From Marinomonas aquimarina (GTDB taxonomy: Bacteria; Pseudomonadota; Gammaproteobacteria; Pseudomonadales; Marinomonadaceae), in contig NZ_FLOC01000004.1 in the NCBI RefSeq assembly GCF_900089755.1, positions 62,001 through 126,000 on the forward strand: DNA of 64,000 nt. The letters run 5' to 3'. The position numbers and the translations under genes are program-made. A model generated the notes under the pieces. That model saw only the letters and a program-made list of their open reading frames with translations, was not told where the DNA came from and made no database searches. Below are positions 8,947 to 19,300 of the stretch, one piece after another. Every line of letters starts with the position of its first letter. The first letter of the stretch is position 1.

Positions 8947-11598
8947 TTACACGAATCCATATTTCTCACGACGCTGATTGAATGCACTTTTCCCGCCCTC
9001 TAATATATCTGCGGCTAAAGCCTGAACATTGGGAACATCGATCGCACCTTGTTGTTCTGGAAGAATTAGCCCTTTATTATCTTCTACGCTCAAAACGCCA
9101 ATCCATTCAGCATCACCGAAAACCGGAATATTGGCATTATGTGTTGCAAATAGAAACTGACGACTCAGTTTAGCCCTACGTAGTTCTGCGACTATCCTCT
9201 CAGCTATAAATGCGTTATCCAAATTATCTTCAGGTTGATCAAGGATTAATGGGTCTTGATTATCCAACAGCAATAAGTGCAAAACAGCAGTGCACTGCTG
9301 TCCCGTCGATAATTCATCAATTGACCTAAATACAGCTTCTCGTTCTCCATGAGTCACATTTAACTCAATCGCCATGGTATCCGGTAACTGCAATTCTTCC
9401 AGTTCCATTAGTTTTACTTCTGAAAGACGAATTAAAGCTGAAACAACAGTGCCTGATATGCCAAACTTTCGTCCTAGCTCCGACTCTCCTTGACGGATAG
9501 TCGAGGCTAAACTGCTTGGAGAGAAGTTACCTTCTAATACCCAGGCGAGACGTTTAGGCCCAACCCCCTCTAAATTGCACCCAGTCAGAAAATTCACAAG
9601 TTCTTGGCGGCCACCTTCTGGCTGTAGGGTAAGCCGTACCTTCTGCTCCAGTTTTCTTGTTAACCTTTTAACAGATTTAGTAATACTACTCGCACGCGCA
9701 CTTGTATGTTGTTCTAACTCCAGAAGCAGCTTCTTTCGCGCGTTGTACAATTCGTCAATTTGTGTCTGGCGATCTTGCAAGGTGGTTTGTTTAGGGCGTA
9801 TCTGCTCAATTTGTTTTAACAGAGTCTGATATTCAGCACCAATTTGTCGGCCAGTTTTACCCTGGCTTGCAGGTATATCCTTAAAAGCCAACTCAAGTTT
9901 TTGCTCTTCAAGTTGCTGCTTTTCTGATAAAGATTGCTTGACCGGTAACAACTGTTGATTTGCATTTAAAGTTAGCTGTTCTAACTGTTCTAATGTCTGT
10001 TGAACGCCCGTTTTCAGGGCATTCAAAACTTCACGCTGCTGCTTCAAGAGCTCAGCATGAGGTAAGCCATCCAAATTGGTATCACTTAAATACAAGGTAT
10101 CTGGCAAACTGTCTTTGAGCGCATCGATAGCCAGTTGGACGCTTGCAACATCCTCACCAATCTGATCATTCAATTGTTTTTCTTTTTCAAGTTTAGGAAT
10201 AAGCTCCAGCTTTTCATCTATACCTAATGCTTGATACTGTTTTGCCTGATCCAATAACTTAGGTAAGCGCTCGACCTCTGCTTCAATGTCATCTTTCTGA
10301 CCTAGGACTCGCTTGATGGATTCTCGATTATCTTTTAACTTTGCTAAAACGTCAGCGATATCTGCATCAAACTTTTCATGTTCGCCCTCAAGAAAACGTT
10401 CGATGAGCTGATTACGACTTTGTTCATCTCGAGTCATTTCATAGATTTCGTTTTGCCCGTAAAGCTCTATACCAGGCAAAAGATCCGTTGGAAGATAGGG
10501 GGATATATTTCCTTGGGAGTCAACCACTACCGGATCACTACCGTGTTTTCGGCTTACTTTGAATCTGCGACCGTGCATAACTGATGAACGCAACGTAATT
10601 TCAACTAAACCTCGTTCTTTCCCAAGGTTAGTATCAATGACACTTTTGTGCTGTTTGATTGCGTTAGGTGTTTTAGGTTCTAATCCGAAAGCATAGCGAA
10701 TACATTCCAACAAGGTTGACTTACCAGTTCCACGACCACCAATCACAGCATTGAGATGGTCCGATAGTTCAATATCGACGCTATCCAGATAGCCACCAAC
10801 AAATCGAATACGCTCAATTGCCGAAGCATAGCTTTCTGGCTTATCTGAGTTCAAACGAACCCTCGAACCTGCATCTAAAAAGGCTTGCTTAAAGGAAGCA
10901 AAGCAAGGGTTGGTCATTTTAATCAAACAAGAAGCACCCGATGCTTTGATATCCTCTGGTTTTGCAACGTCTGAGGAGTTAATAGCAGCCATTTCGCGCT
11001 CGCGCTTATAGTTAGGATCTTTGTTGAGGAAGACCTTACGGTAGAAATCATTTTCTATTCCTTTAAGATCTTCAATCGACTTGTCGCCTGGTATCTGAGC
11101 TGCCATCAACCCTTCATGTTTCCATACATGGTTCATCTTTCGACTGAGCACACCATCATCATTTATGCAGTGTGCTGCAAAGATAAATCCACCTATATCA
11201 TTCACTTTATCAATCAGCTGAATTGCTGTGAGGTTGGTCGGCAATATACCATCCTCTGGATCAAGTAAATCTAGACGCCCCAAAATCCGTTCAAGTTCTT
11301 GCGAAGTTTTGTTTTCATCAAACAGACAAACAAAGTGAATTTTCTCGCTTGACGCAATCTCAAAGCCGGGGAAAACAACAATCCCATTCTCAACAAAAAG
11401 ATTGCGGATTTTATCAACACTATCTACTGAACCATGATCAGCTAATCCAATGACCTCTATGCCCGCTTCCAGTGATGCCGCAAGCAGATTTTGGTTATAT
11501 TCATCTTCCGTGATGGTCTGCTGTTGCCCACGATATTTTATGTATCCTGCCGGATTCACCTGCAATGCACATTTAAAGAAACGAGCTTTGGTAAACAT
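8947..11598 (-). CDS. TrlF-like protein: degenerate PHP domain fused to an SMC/ABC-type ATPase
   Basis: 883 aa from ATG 11598 (an in-frame GTG at 11637 would add 13 residues; GGAG lies 11 bases before the ATG). The N-terminal 230 residues form a PHP phosphoesterase-like domain: GLADHGSVD, FPGFEI, IHFVCLF and FIFAAHC match PHP motifs. The first motif, however, reads KCALQVNP where HxH is usual, so one metal site looks lost. An SMC-like ATPase follows, with Walker A GGRGTGKST near residue 290, a long coiled coil (about 400-620), then LILDQPEDNLD (Walker B) and FATHNANIP. Similar proteins are annotated TrlF and recur in defence islands. It is the last gene of the BREX operon, 43 bp after brxL. 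Confidence 0.8.
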   Translation of the reverse strand: MFTKARFFKCALQVNPAGYIKYRGQQQTITEDEYNQNLLAASLEAGIEVIGLADHGSVDSVDKIRNLFVENGIVVFPGFEIASSEKIHFVCLFDENKTSQELERILGRLDLLDPEDGILPTNLTAIQLIDKVNDIGGFIFAAHCINDDGVLSRKMNHVWKHEGLMAAQIPGDKSIEDLKGIENDFYRKVFLNKDPNYKREREMAAINSSDVAKPEDIKASGASCLIKMTNPCFASFKQAFLDAGSRVRLNSDKPESYASAIERIRFVGGYLDSVDIELSDHLNAVIGGRGTGKSTLLECIRYAFGLEPKTPNAIKQHKSVIDTNLGKERGLVEITLRSSVMHGRRFKVSRKHGSDPVVVDSQGNISPYLPTDLLPGIELYGQNEIYEMTRDEQSRNQLIERFLEGEHEKFDADIADVLAKLKDNRESIKRVLGQKDDIEAEVERLPKLLDQAKQYQALGIDEKLELIPKLEKEKQLNDQIGEDVASVQLAIDALKDSLPDTLYLSDTNLDGLPHAELLKQQREVLNALKTGVQQTLEQLEQLTLNANQQLLPVKQSLSEKQQLEEQKLELAFKDIPASQGKTGRQIGAEYQTLLKQIEQIRPKQTTLQDRQTQIDELYNARKKLLLELEQHTSARASSITKSVKRLTRKLEQKVRLTLQPEGGRQELVNFLTGCNLEGVGPKRLAWVLEGNFSPSSLASTIRQGESELGRKFGISGTVVSALIRLSEVKLMELEELQLPDTMAIELNVTHGEREAVFRSIDELSTGQQCTAVLHLLLLDNQDPLILDQPEDNLDNAFIAERIVAELRRAKLSRQFLFATHNANIPVFGDAEWIGVLSVEDNKGLILPEQQGAIDVPNVQALAADILEGGKSAFNQRREKYGFV

Positions 11599-11641
11599 AC
11601 CTGTAATTACTCCATAAAATGGCGCGTCAAACGACACCTAA

Positions 11642-13717
11642 TCAATTAACCCCAAGCGCCTTAAACACAGCATCGACGGGGTCTGCATAAAAGCTGATCT
11701 GGAATTTTGAAAACAGCTCAGCCGGAACCGTAGGAATATCTGAGGCTGAGGCCATAGGCAGCAAAATACGCTTTGCACCACTATCCATAGCTAACTGAAG
11801 ACTGCCTGCAAGATCTTGAACAGGATTGACGACACCACCTAAAGTCATCTCACCCAGAACAACCATCTGTTCTTGAATCGGTCGGTTCATCAGAATTGAA
11901 CAGAACGCAATCAATGCAGCGAGCGATGACTTTGTGCTTGGCCCTGTATTGTGCAGCTCAACAACATGCAGGTGATACTCATGATCAGAAAACTTCGCCG
12001 ACGCGCAGATTCGATTCAGGTTGCCTTTGAAATAATCAAAGCCAACACGCACAGCTTCTTTTGCTGCGGTATTCGAACCAAGACCCGACACCGAGTGCTT
12101 ACCAGAACCAGCCATCATCTGGGTTTCATAGCGATATAACCCAAGCTGTCCAGTGCTTCCCTGAGTAACCAAGTGCACAACACCAGCGCGAGGTAAGCCC
12201 TCAGGAATTAGCTTGCTGCCACCTTGTTCCGGTACATTAACGAAGAACTCTTCTAATGAATCGTTATCGATGTAGCTAAAGTGCACATCAAAAAATTCCA
12301 TTCCGCCAAGCTTTTTCAATTGCTCTTTGACTCTACGTCTAGTTTCCAGCGCATACGTCAGGCAGGCTCTTACATCATCTTTTGTGTACTGTGCGTCGGG
12401 GTGTAATAGCTTTAACAAGCCCGAAACAGTTCTTCGCACAGCAATTACATCACGCTGATTAAGGTTATTACCGAGTTTGAAGAACTTATCAACAGCATCT
12501 GCAAAACTACGTTTGCGCATTTCACGCATGTATTCCGCAAGATAGTCCGTGATTAATCCGTAGCTATTGGTGAAAAACTCAGGACGCATCTTCGGTATTT
12601 CCCATCCAGGAATATAGGAATGGAAACGGTCAAAAAAAGCAGTGTCAATCATGGCATCAGGAAAAGGTGCCAACAGATGACTGGTCTTCACCAGTGTCTC
12701 AACGCTTTGATTGATGTTACCGACGAATACCATGGAAGCCTTCGCTTCGATTGAATCACGACCACGGGCAAAAGACCCTGACGCCATATAATCTTTCATT
12801 ATTTGGACGCCGTCTTTGTCTTTAAAGTTAATACCGGCCACTTCATCAAAAGCGACAACATCCCACATACCAACCAACCCAACTTGGCGCGAGCTCATGT
12901 TATAGAACAAGTTAGCCACAGTTGTTTGTCCGCCCGAGACAAGCAATGAGTTTGGTGAGCACTCTTTGTAGACATGGCTTTTACCTGTCCCTCTTGGTCC
13001 GAGCTCACAAACGTTGTAGTTGTTTTCAACGAATGGGAGCATGCGAGTGATAAGATGCCATTTCACCCGATGCTCTAAGTTGGTTGGCTCCATACCCACG
13101 GAACGAAGCAACACATCCATCCACTGATCGGTACTAAAATGCCTTCTGGTTGAAAACACCTCATCCATGTTCATGGACGGCATTTGTATCGGTTTTAAAC
13201 TCATAATGGAGAAAGGTGATGTCTTCTGACCTTCCTCAAAGAAATACTGGACGGTAATAATGCACCAGATGCCGCCAGTTAATAATTTTTCGTTGTCTTG
13301 TACTATTTTGGTCGGTACAAGGGCATCCTTGATACCCAGATTCGACAACGCAGCTTCATAGACGTCTTTTTTCTGATTGAGCTTAACGCTTACTTTGTCG
13401 ATGATTTTAAACGTGCCGCGTTCACGGATCAGTGACTTCACTTTCTCCGCTTCATCTGGTCGGACATAGTTCTCAGCCAAGATTTTTTTCACATTATCAA
13501 GGCCTTGCATTACAACTTCGTCGTCATCGGACGCACAATACATGCCTAGTAAATACTCAAGCACATAGACAGGGACGTTAGCGCCTTCTTTCAATTGCTT
13601 TGTCAGATCTTTTCGAACGACACGGCCTTTAAAATATTGGTTGAGCAATGCGTCTAAATCGGCGCTTTGCATCTGATTTTTTTCGTCTTTATGATCTTGT
13701 GAAAAATCAGTTGTCAT
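11642..13717 (-). CDS. brxL: BREX protein BrxL (Lon-like AAA+ protein)
   Basis: A 691-aa BrxL, the AAA+ DNA-binding motor of type I BREX. Walker A is GPRGTGKSH at residues 240-248 and the Walker B region is VVAFDEVAGI at 286-295. The C-terminal third (about 540-691) has a Lon-protease-like fold with the Ser region TGPSTKSSL, GEMTLGGVV and the Lys region SGAKRILLP. The gap to pglZ upstream is 16 bp. Published BrxL work shows it assembles on DNA and is needed for phage defence but not for methylation. Full length and intact. Confidence 0.95.
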   Translation of the reverse strand: MTTDFSQDHKDEKNQMQSADLDALLNQYFKGRVVRKDLTKQLKEGANVPVYVLEYLLGMYCASDDDEVVMQGLDNVKKILAENYVRPDEAEKVKSLIRERGTFKIIDKVSVKLNQKKDVYEAALSNLGIKDALVPTKIVQDNEKLLTGGIWCIITVQYFFEEGQKTSPFSIMSLKPIQMPSMNMDEVFSTRRHFSTDQWMDVLLRSVGMEPTNLEHRVKWHLITRMLPFVENNYNVCELGPRGTGKSHVYKECSPNSLLVSGGQTTVANLFYNMSSRQVGLVGMWDVVAFDEVAGINFKDKDGVQIMKDYMASGSFARGRDSIEAKASMVFVGNINQSVETLVKTSHLLAPFPDAMIDTAFFDRFHSYIPGWEIPKMRPEFFTNSYGLITDYLAEYMREMRKRSFADAVDKFFKLGNNLNQRDVIAVRRTVSGLLKLLHPDAQYTKDDVRACLTYALETRRRVKEQLKKLGGMEFFDVHFSYIDNDSLEEFFVNVPEQGGSKLIPEGLPRAGVVHLVTQGSTGQLGLYRYETQMMAGSGKHSVSGLGSNTAAKEAVRVGFDYFKGNLNRICASAKFSDHEYHLHVVELHNTGPSTKSSLAALIAFCSILMNRPIQEQMVVLGEMTLGGVVNPVQDLAGSLQLAMDSGAKRILLPMASASDIPTVPAELFSKFQISFYADPVDAVFKALGVN

Positions 13718-13733
13718 GTTTCACCTCAGCGCC

Positions 13734-16391
13734 TTAGAAAAAATCATCTTGGAATGCCAAATCAATGGTTACCGCGTATTGGCTATAACGGGTTCTCATT
13801 TCCGCATTCTCAAGAACTAATGTGTATTGAGCGTTTCTGTCGAACTGGGAGCCAATAAGCTTTAACCTAGCTTCGCGAGTACGTTCATCCATCACTTTAC
13901 TCACGCTATCAAAGTTAATCGTTTCACGACTGGAGACTTCATTACCTTGTGCATCGACGATATAGACATCCAACAACCGTGCGACGAAACGCTCGCCTAC
14001 AGGGTCTGTCTGAATAAATCTGACCTTGTCGATATTGTTTACTAATTTGATGGGCTGAGTGGCTGCTACAACACCTACCGGTTGTTTCTCATGTTTTGCT
14101 GCTTGTTCTTTTTGTAGCTCTCGCACATGTAGTACCGGTACGCAGACTTCCTGTAGCATCGCTCCGCCATGCACAAACTTAGCACCACCAACGAAGTGGA
14201 AGCGTTGAGCCGCTTTTGGAAGCAGGAACTCGGTATCACTAGAGCCATGAGCCGTATCGTTAATTGAGCCTTTCCAACAGGCTTCATCAGAAGGCAATTT
14301 ATTACCAACGATATAACGTTTCTTGGCTTCTATCGCGCCAGCAGGTTTGGTTTTCAACGAGGTTTTGTCAGCCGCTACAAGTGCTTTTTGTTGGAAGAGG
14401 AAGCCATGGTCAGCAGTGATCACAACTCGGCTGCCGTTTAGACGGTTGATGACCCGCCCAACGAGGTCTTTTAGCTCTTCAATGGCACTACGACAGGCTT
14501 CAAACGTTTTCTCTTCAGTTGCAGCCTTATCACCAATCGCATCAATGGTATCGTGATAGATATAAACTACTTCTACGTCTCGAACCTTGTCACGCCCCTC
14601 CTGGTTACTCCAGCTCATCAGCTCCTTAGAGCTCACCGCCATACCACCTACTTTTTGTAGGATGGCGTTGCGGTTGTCTAAACCCTGTGAAGAAATACCA
14701 TCCACATAAACAGCCGTGCCTTGCTCTGGCTGATAACTGAGCGCCTTATGAGGCAATAATGCCGCCATCCCAAGTTGGGTATAACTCGGCAAAACACCCA
14801 ACTGCGTAGACACCTCAGCTTTAAATCGCTTCTCGTTGTTAATGATAGCGCCAAGCTCATTCGCAATTTCAAAACGCAGGGCATCAGAGATGATCACAAA
14901 CACTCGTTTTGTCTGTTTCAGACTCAGTCGTGTACGAACTTCTTTTTCATAGAAGTCATACTGGTGCGGTACGCCAGAAATCTGCCACTTTTCAAGTAAT
15001 TTCTCATTAGCCAAGTGACGATCCCAGGCAAGGCCAAGCTCATATAAGTACCAGTTGGTATAAATGCTTTCGACTTCGTCGTCGAGCTGACGCAGTATGT
15101 CTGCACCTTTACTCAATACAGAGTGCACATGTTCATTGAACAAACGGTAAGCCTGGTCAAAGCGATAAATGTCTGTGGTATAGGCGTCGTACATTGCTTT
15201 CGCGTTATCAAAGTGGAACCCGTCCACATAGCGATTTCGCAAGTGCATTAACTCTTCAGCGTTGCGGATAGCTTCATAAATTGCGAAGTATTCTTTGCGT
15301 GACAATGTCCAGTGGCTAGCAAGACGTCTTGATAAGACCGTATCAAACTGAACCCGGTCTAGCGCTTTACTGCTATCGAGCAAATCACGAACTAAACCAC
15401 GGATTATGGCCTGTTCCACAGCTTCGAACGTTTCGCATTCGATAAGCTCAACCGGATGGTACTGGCCTGCACGAGTCGAAATTTCCAACTGTTGGCTAAG
15501 CACCTTAGAGATGCTTTCGTAGTAAGCGGCGAAAGAGCGGCTGTCGCGCCAGCTCACCATAAACGCCAAGGCTGTCGCCCGGCCTGATGCGCTTTTTAGA
15601 ACATTGTTAAGCAACCAATCGCGTTCAACACCTTCAATTTGGCTCCAGAATTCAGTACAGAACAATTTCAACACGAAGTCTGAGAAGGTTGACTCTTCGA
15701 CTGTATAGCCAAAACCCTCACTCAGATATGCCCAGAGAGAGGTCTCAAGATCAAACTTTCCTAGCTGGCTCCATAAAGGTTGACCAAGGCTTTCATCTTC
15801 GATATAAGCCGCATATTCGCGTAGTAACCCAAGCAAAATGTCCGACAAAGACGCAGAATCAGCTTTTACAACCACTGCCATCATCTTCCTGTCTAACGAC
15901 AGTTCGTCTTCGTTCTCAGTCACCCACTTTTTTAAACCGGCTATGCGCTGTTTATTGGCAAAAAAGCTCTGACGCTTACGAATGTGCGTGCGTAGCGCCA
16001 TTTTAGGGATACCCAGCTCATTAAGCAGCATTGAGCTGTGATCAGCAAAAAACTGCTCGCTATACAAACGCACATCCAGCAACCAATCGCGGTCAGGCTC
16101 TGGCTCAGCGCTTGGAAAATAGATAAGGAATTTAGCTTCACGCTCATCTACTTCAATGCGTTTTTTCACTGCCAATACAGACTCATTGACCATATTGAGG
16201 ATGGTCAAATCATTTGGCAGTACCCTAGCAGTTATATCTGCCGCTTTATCACCTGATTCTTTTGCAAGCGATAAAGAATTAGCTAAATGCTCAAGCTCTT
16301 CAGTAAAGCTTTGCTCTGGGTCGTACCAAAACACAATGCGGCTTTGTTCGAGTTTGGCAGCGACACCTTGTGCCAGTTCACTAATCTGCAT
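13734..16391 (-). CDS. pglZ: BREX protein PglZ (alkaline-phosphatase superfamily)
   Basis: An 885-aa PglZ/BrxZ. The alkaline-phosphatase-like core begins at FVIISDALRFE (498-508), whose Asp is the first metal ligand, and includes VVITADHGFLFQ about 150 residues later with the conserved DHG. The C-terminal FVGGAKFVHGGAML segment is typical of the family. It is required for both BREX methylation and exclusion. The start codon overlaps the pglX stop as TAATG, so the two are co-translated. Full length, no damage visible. Confidence 0.95.
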   Translation of the reverse strand: MQISELAQGVAAKLEQSRIVFWYDPEQSFTEELEHLANSLSLAKESGDKAADITARVLPNDLTILNMVNESVLAVKKRIEVDEREAKFLIYFPSAEPEPDRDWLLDVRLYSEQFFADHSSMLLNELGIPKMALRTHIRKRQSFFANKQRIAGLKKWVTENEDELSLDRKMMAVVVKADSASLSDILLGLLREYAAYIEDESLGQPLWSQLGKFDLETSLWAYLSEGFGYTVEESTFSDFVLKLFCTEFWSQIEGVERDWLLNNVLKSASGRATALAFMVSWRDSRSFAAYYESISKVLSQQLEISTRAGQYHPVELIECETFEAVEQAIIRGLVRDLLDSSKALDRVQFDTVLSRRLASHWTLSRKEYFAIYEAIRNAEELMHLRNRYVDGFHFDNAKAMYDAYTTDIYRFDQAYRLFNEHVHSVLSKGADILRQLDDEVESIYTNWYLYELGLAWDRHLANEKLLEKWQISGVPHQYDFYEKEVRTRLSLKQTKRVFVIISDALRFEIANELGAIINNEKRFKAEVSTQLGVLPSYTQLGMAALLPHKALSYQPEQGTAVYVDGISSQGLDNRNAILQKVGGMAVSSKELMSWSNQEGRDKVRDVEVVYIYHDTIDAIGDKAATEEKTFEACRSAIEELKDLVGRVINRLNGSRVVITADHGFLFQQKALVAADKTSLKTKPAGAIEAKKRYIVGNKLPSDEACWKGSINDTAHGSSDTEFLLPKAAQRFHFVGGAKFVHGGAMLQEVCVPVLHVRELQKEQAAKHEKQPVGVVAATQPIKLVNNIDKVRFIQTDPVGERFVARLLDVYIVDAQGNEVSSRETINFDSVSKVMDERTREARLKLIGSQFDRNAQYTLVLENAEMRTRYSQYAVTIDLAFQDDFF

Positions 16392-19300
16392 TAGTTAACC
16401 TCCGGGGCCGAACCGGTAATGGCCTTAACATCAGCCAACAGATCACCAAACTTGCCGTAATTCACTTTCACACCATCATCAAGATCCAGTGAAATACACA
16501 TATCGGCGTAGTGTTTTAGCTTGTCATCAAACTCTCGTAGTTCGACCTGCTTCTTAATTAAGGCGTCCAACTCTTTCTTAAAGCGGTTCGCTTCACTGGT
16601 TGAGTCGGCCGTTTCAATCTGCTTCTCAAGCTGCTCAGCATAAGCATCGTATTTGCCTAGTAACGGGGTGACATACTCGGTACGCATACGAGAAAGCGTG
16701 CCCTCGTTGTAACGATGCAGGTAAACCAAGCACTCAAAGGCCTTTTGTTTACCTGAGCTAAACAGCCAATAAATAGGGCGTTTTTTGTAAGTCTTCAGGT
16801 GATCTTTATAGAACTGAGTCGATAAATAGCGGCGGATCGTCTCCAGTGCTGATTCAGATTTCTTGGGCTTTATGGCATTTAAGCACAGTGACTCGGCAAC
16901 AAAATCGAGATTTTCTTGTAAGTGTTCTTCACCCCATACAACCTGAACAAATTCACGAAGTCGGTTGGTGGCATCATCTTTGAACCACTCTTGGTCGGTT
17001 AAAGGGATAATTCCATCTTCATCAGCAGTAAACTGACTAAATGAACCATTTTCCACTAACTCAGTAAAACCTTCATTCGATGAGTAAGAGTATACTATAC
17101 CGCTTTTAGATAGCGAAAACCGCCCTAGCATACAACCCACTGAAAAGCTCAATAGTTCGGAACATATAGTTGAACGAAATTTATCTGACACAGATTCCGA
17201 TAGCACATCCACACTAAACCTATGCAATGGATTAGCTTGCAGTGTTATTAGCGATTCTTTTATTTTCGGTAAATCTTTATCCTGAATATTGTACGCCAAG
17301 AAAGCATTTTTCAGATTCTCAACTTCTAATTCCTTAACTCTTTCAACTCTTCTCTGACAGTGTTTTAAATATTTTGAATAGTCGTTATTGATATTAAAGG
17401 TTCGTCTTTCAACTAAAGGGTTTACTTTGAAGTTCTTATGCCACTCTTGCTCTGCAAGATCTTCAGAGGTTATTGAAATTAACTCATCAATAATGTTGAG
17501 AGTATCCTGCGTCACATATCTATCAGGGAAGGGCAATTTCTTAAAGTCACCTGCTTGGAAATGTAATGTTGGATTTAATATGTTTGACCATTGCTCAATC
17601 AATGGAGTGTTGAATAGCCCCATTGCACTTTTTGAATAGCGGTCATCTTTGAAATATGCACAAGGACCTGCCGCGTCAGAGATATACCCTTTAGGTAAGT
17701 ATCTTGCTGAAACTCTCCATGTTACATCAGTCCATGTAATACAGGGTTCGAAATAAAATTCCTCACCTCGGTAGCACGAATTACTCATGGACTTAACACG
17801 TTTTCCGTTATCCTCCCAGTCAATTAATGACTCACCATTTCCAAACCATTTTTGATATGGACCACCCTTATTATAGGGAAACCATTTCTGTTCTATTTTT
17901 CTACTATCAACTTCGAACCACTCTCTTACAAATCGATCATTATCACCTGTCTGAACACCATTTGAAGTCGTGCATAGTTCACCATTGAGGTTATTCGTTG
18001 TAAAAGCACGCATTTCGCACTCAGAAATCCAGAACGCTATAGGTGCCCCAGGAATAAAAGACAACTTCATCTGTTCTACGTAATATTCAATATCAACATT
18101 TCTTTCTCGAAATACTCTATCTTTATCTTCAGATGGGTCTACAGAATTCAAATCAATAAAAGTAGATCTATATTCATTAAAAAACCCCATATCAAAAACA
18201 AAAGCACATGCTTGCGCAATTTTAGAGTTTAAAGTAGGAAAACTGTTGTAGCCGATATGTAAAAGGGAGTGAATCGAGTGTCTACTTAATAAATCTCTTC
18301 TTAATTTCTCAAAAGAACCAAGGAACATCCATGACTGCATATTTATTTGTGCATTAAGCCCCGTTTCTTTTAAAAAACAGAAAGTGCGCTCCATAAAAAT
18401 AGCAAATAAATCGGACTTGCTATGTGGGTAATGCTTCTTAGCAAAATCTTTCAGCGCGGCATTCATGCCTTTGCCGCCCATATAGGGAGGATTCGCAATC
18501 ACAGCATCGTAACGAGTCGATAGAACCAATGCCTGATGCACAAATTCAATCAATTGCTTCGCTGCTGGCTTTTGCATTGAGTCGCCTGACTCTTGCAGCT
18601 CGACAAGTGTGCTCAGTAGCTCTTTTAGCTGTTTATACTCATCGCTTGGGACATCAATCAAAGAACCAAAGGTCTTGGCTTGAGTAAATCTTGCCAATGT
18701 TCGCTTCAGCAGTTGGTAGCGGTTGTCTGCATTGAACGAGCTTAAATCTTGCTCATCATCTGAGAACAAGCCTTGCGATGTGCCGCTTTGCCAGCTTCCC
18801 GACAGGTTGAGTGCTTTCCATAAGGTCGGCAGGTCAATATGGTTACTTTCCTGCAAGGCAAGTACATTGAGTCGCACATTACGGGTAAAAATACGCTTGT
18901 CGTCATCTCTGGCCATCATCATCAGCGCAAAACCAGATAACTGTGCTGCACGATCATCTATGTCTAGGCCGTAGAGGTTGTTCTCCAGAATCATCTTTGG
19001 AATGTCACGAGAGCGGAAACCACGTTCTTCGTAGATGGCTTTTAGCACGTTATAGGCTTCAATCAATATGTGGCCCGAACCACAAGCGGGATCGAGTACT
19101 TTGATGGTTTCAGGTTCAATAGATTCTGGCGTAATAGCCTTTAGCTGTTGGTTAACTTCGTCAGATTGTTCAGCAGGCTCAATGTAGTATTCCATCTGCG
19201 TTTTAATGGCAGAATCTGGGTAGGTTTGCAGCCATTGACGACCGACTGAGTTTTGTACCAGGTACTTTACAATCCAGTTAGGTGTAAATAGCTGGGTAGC

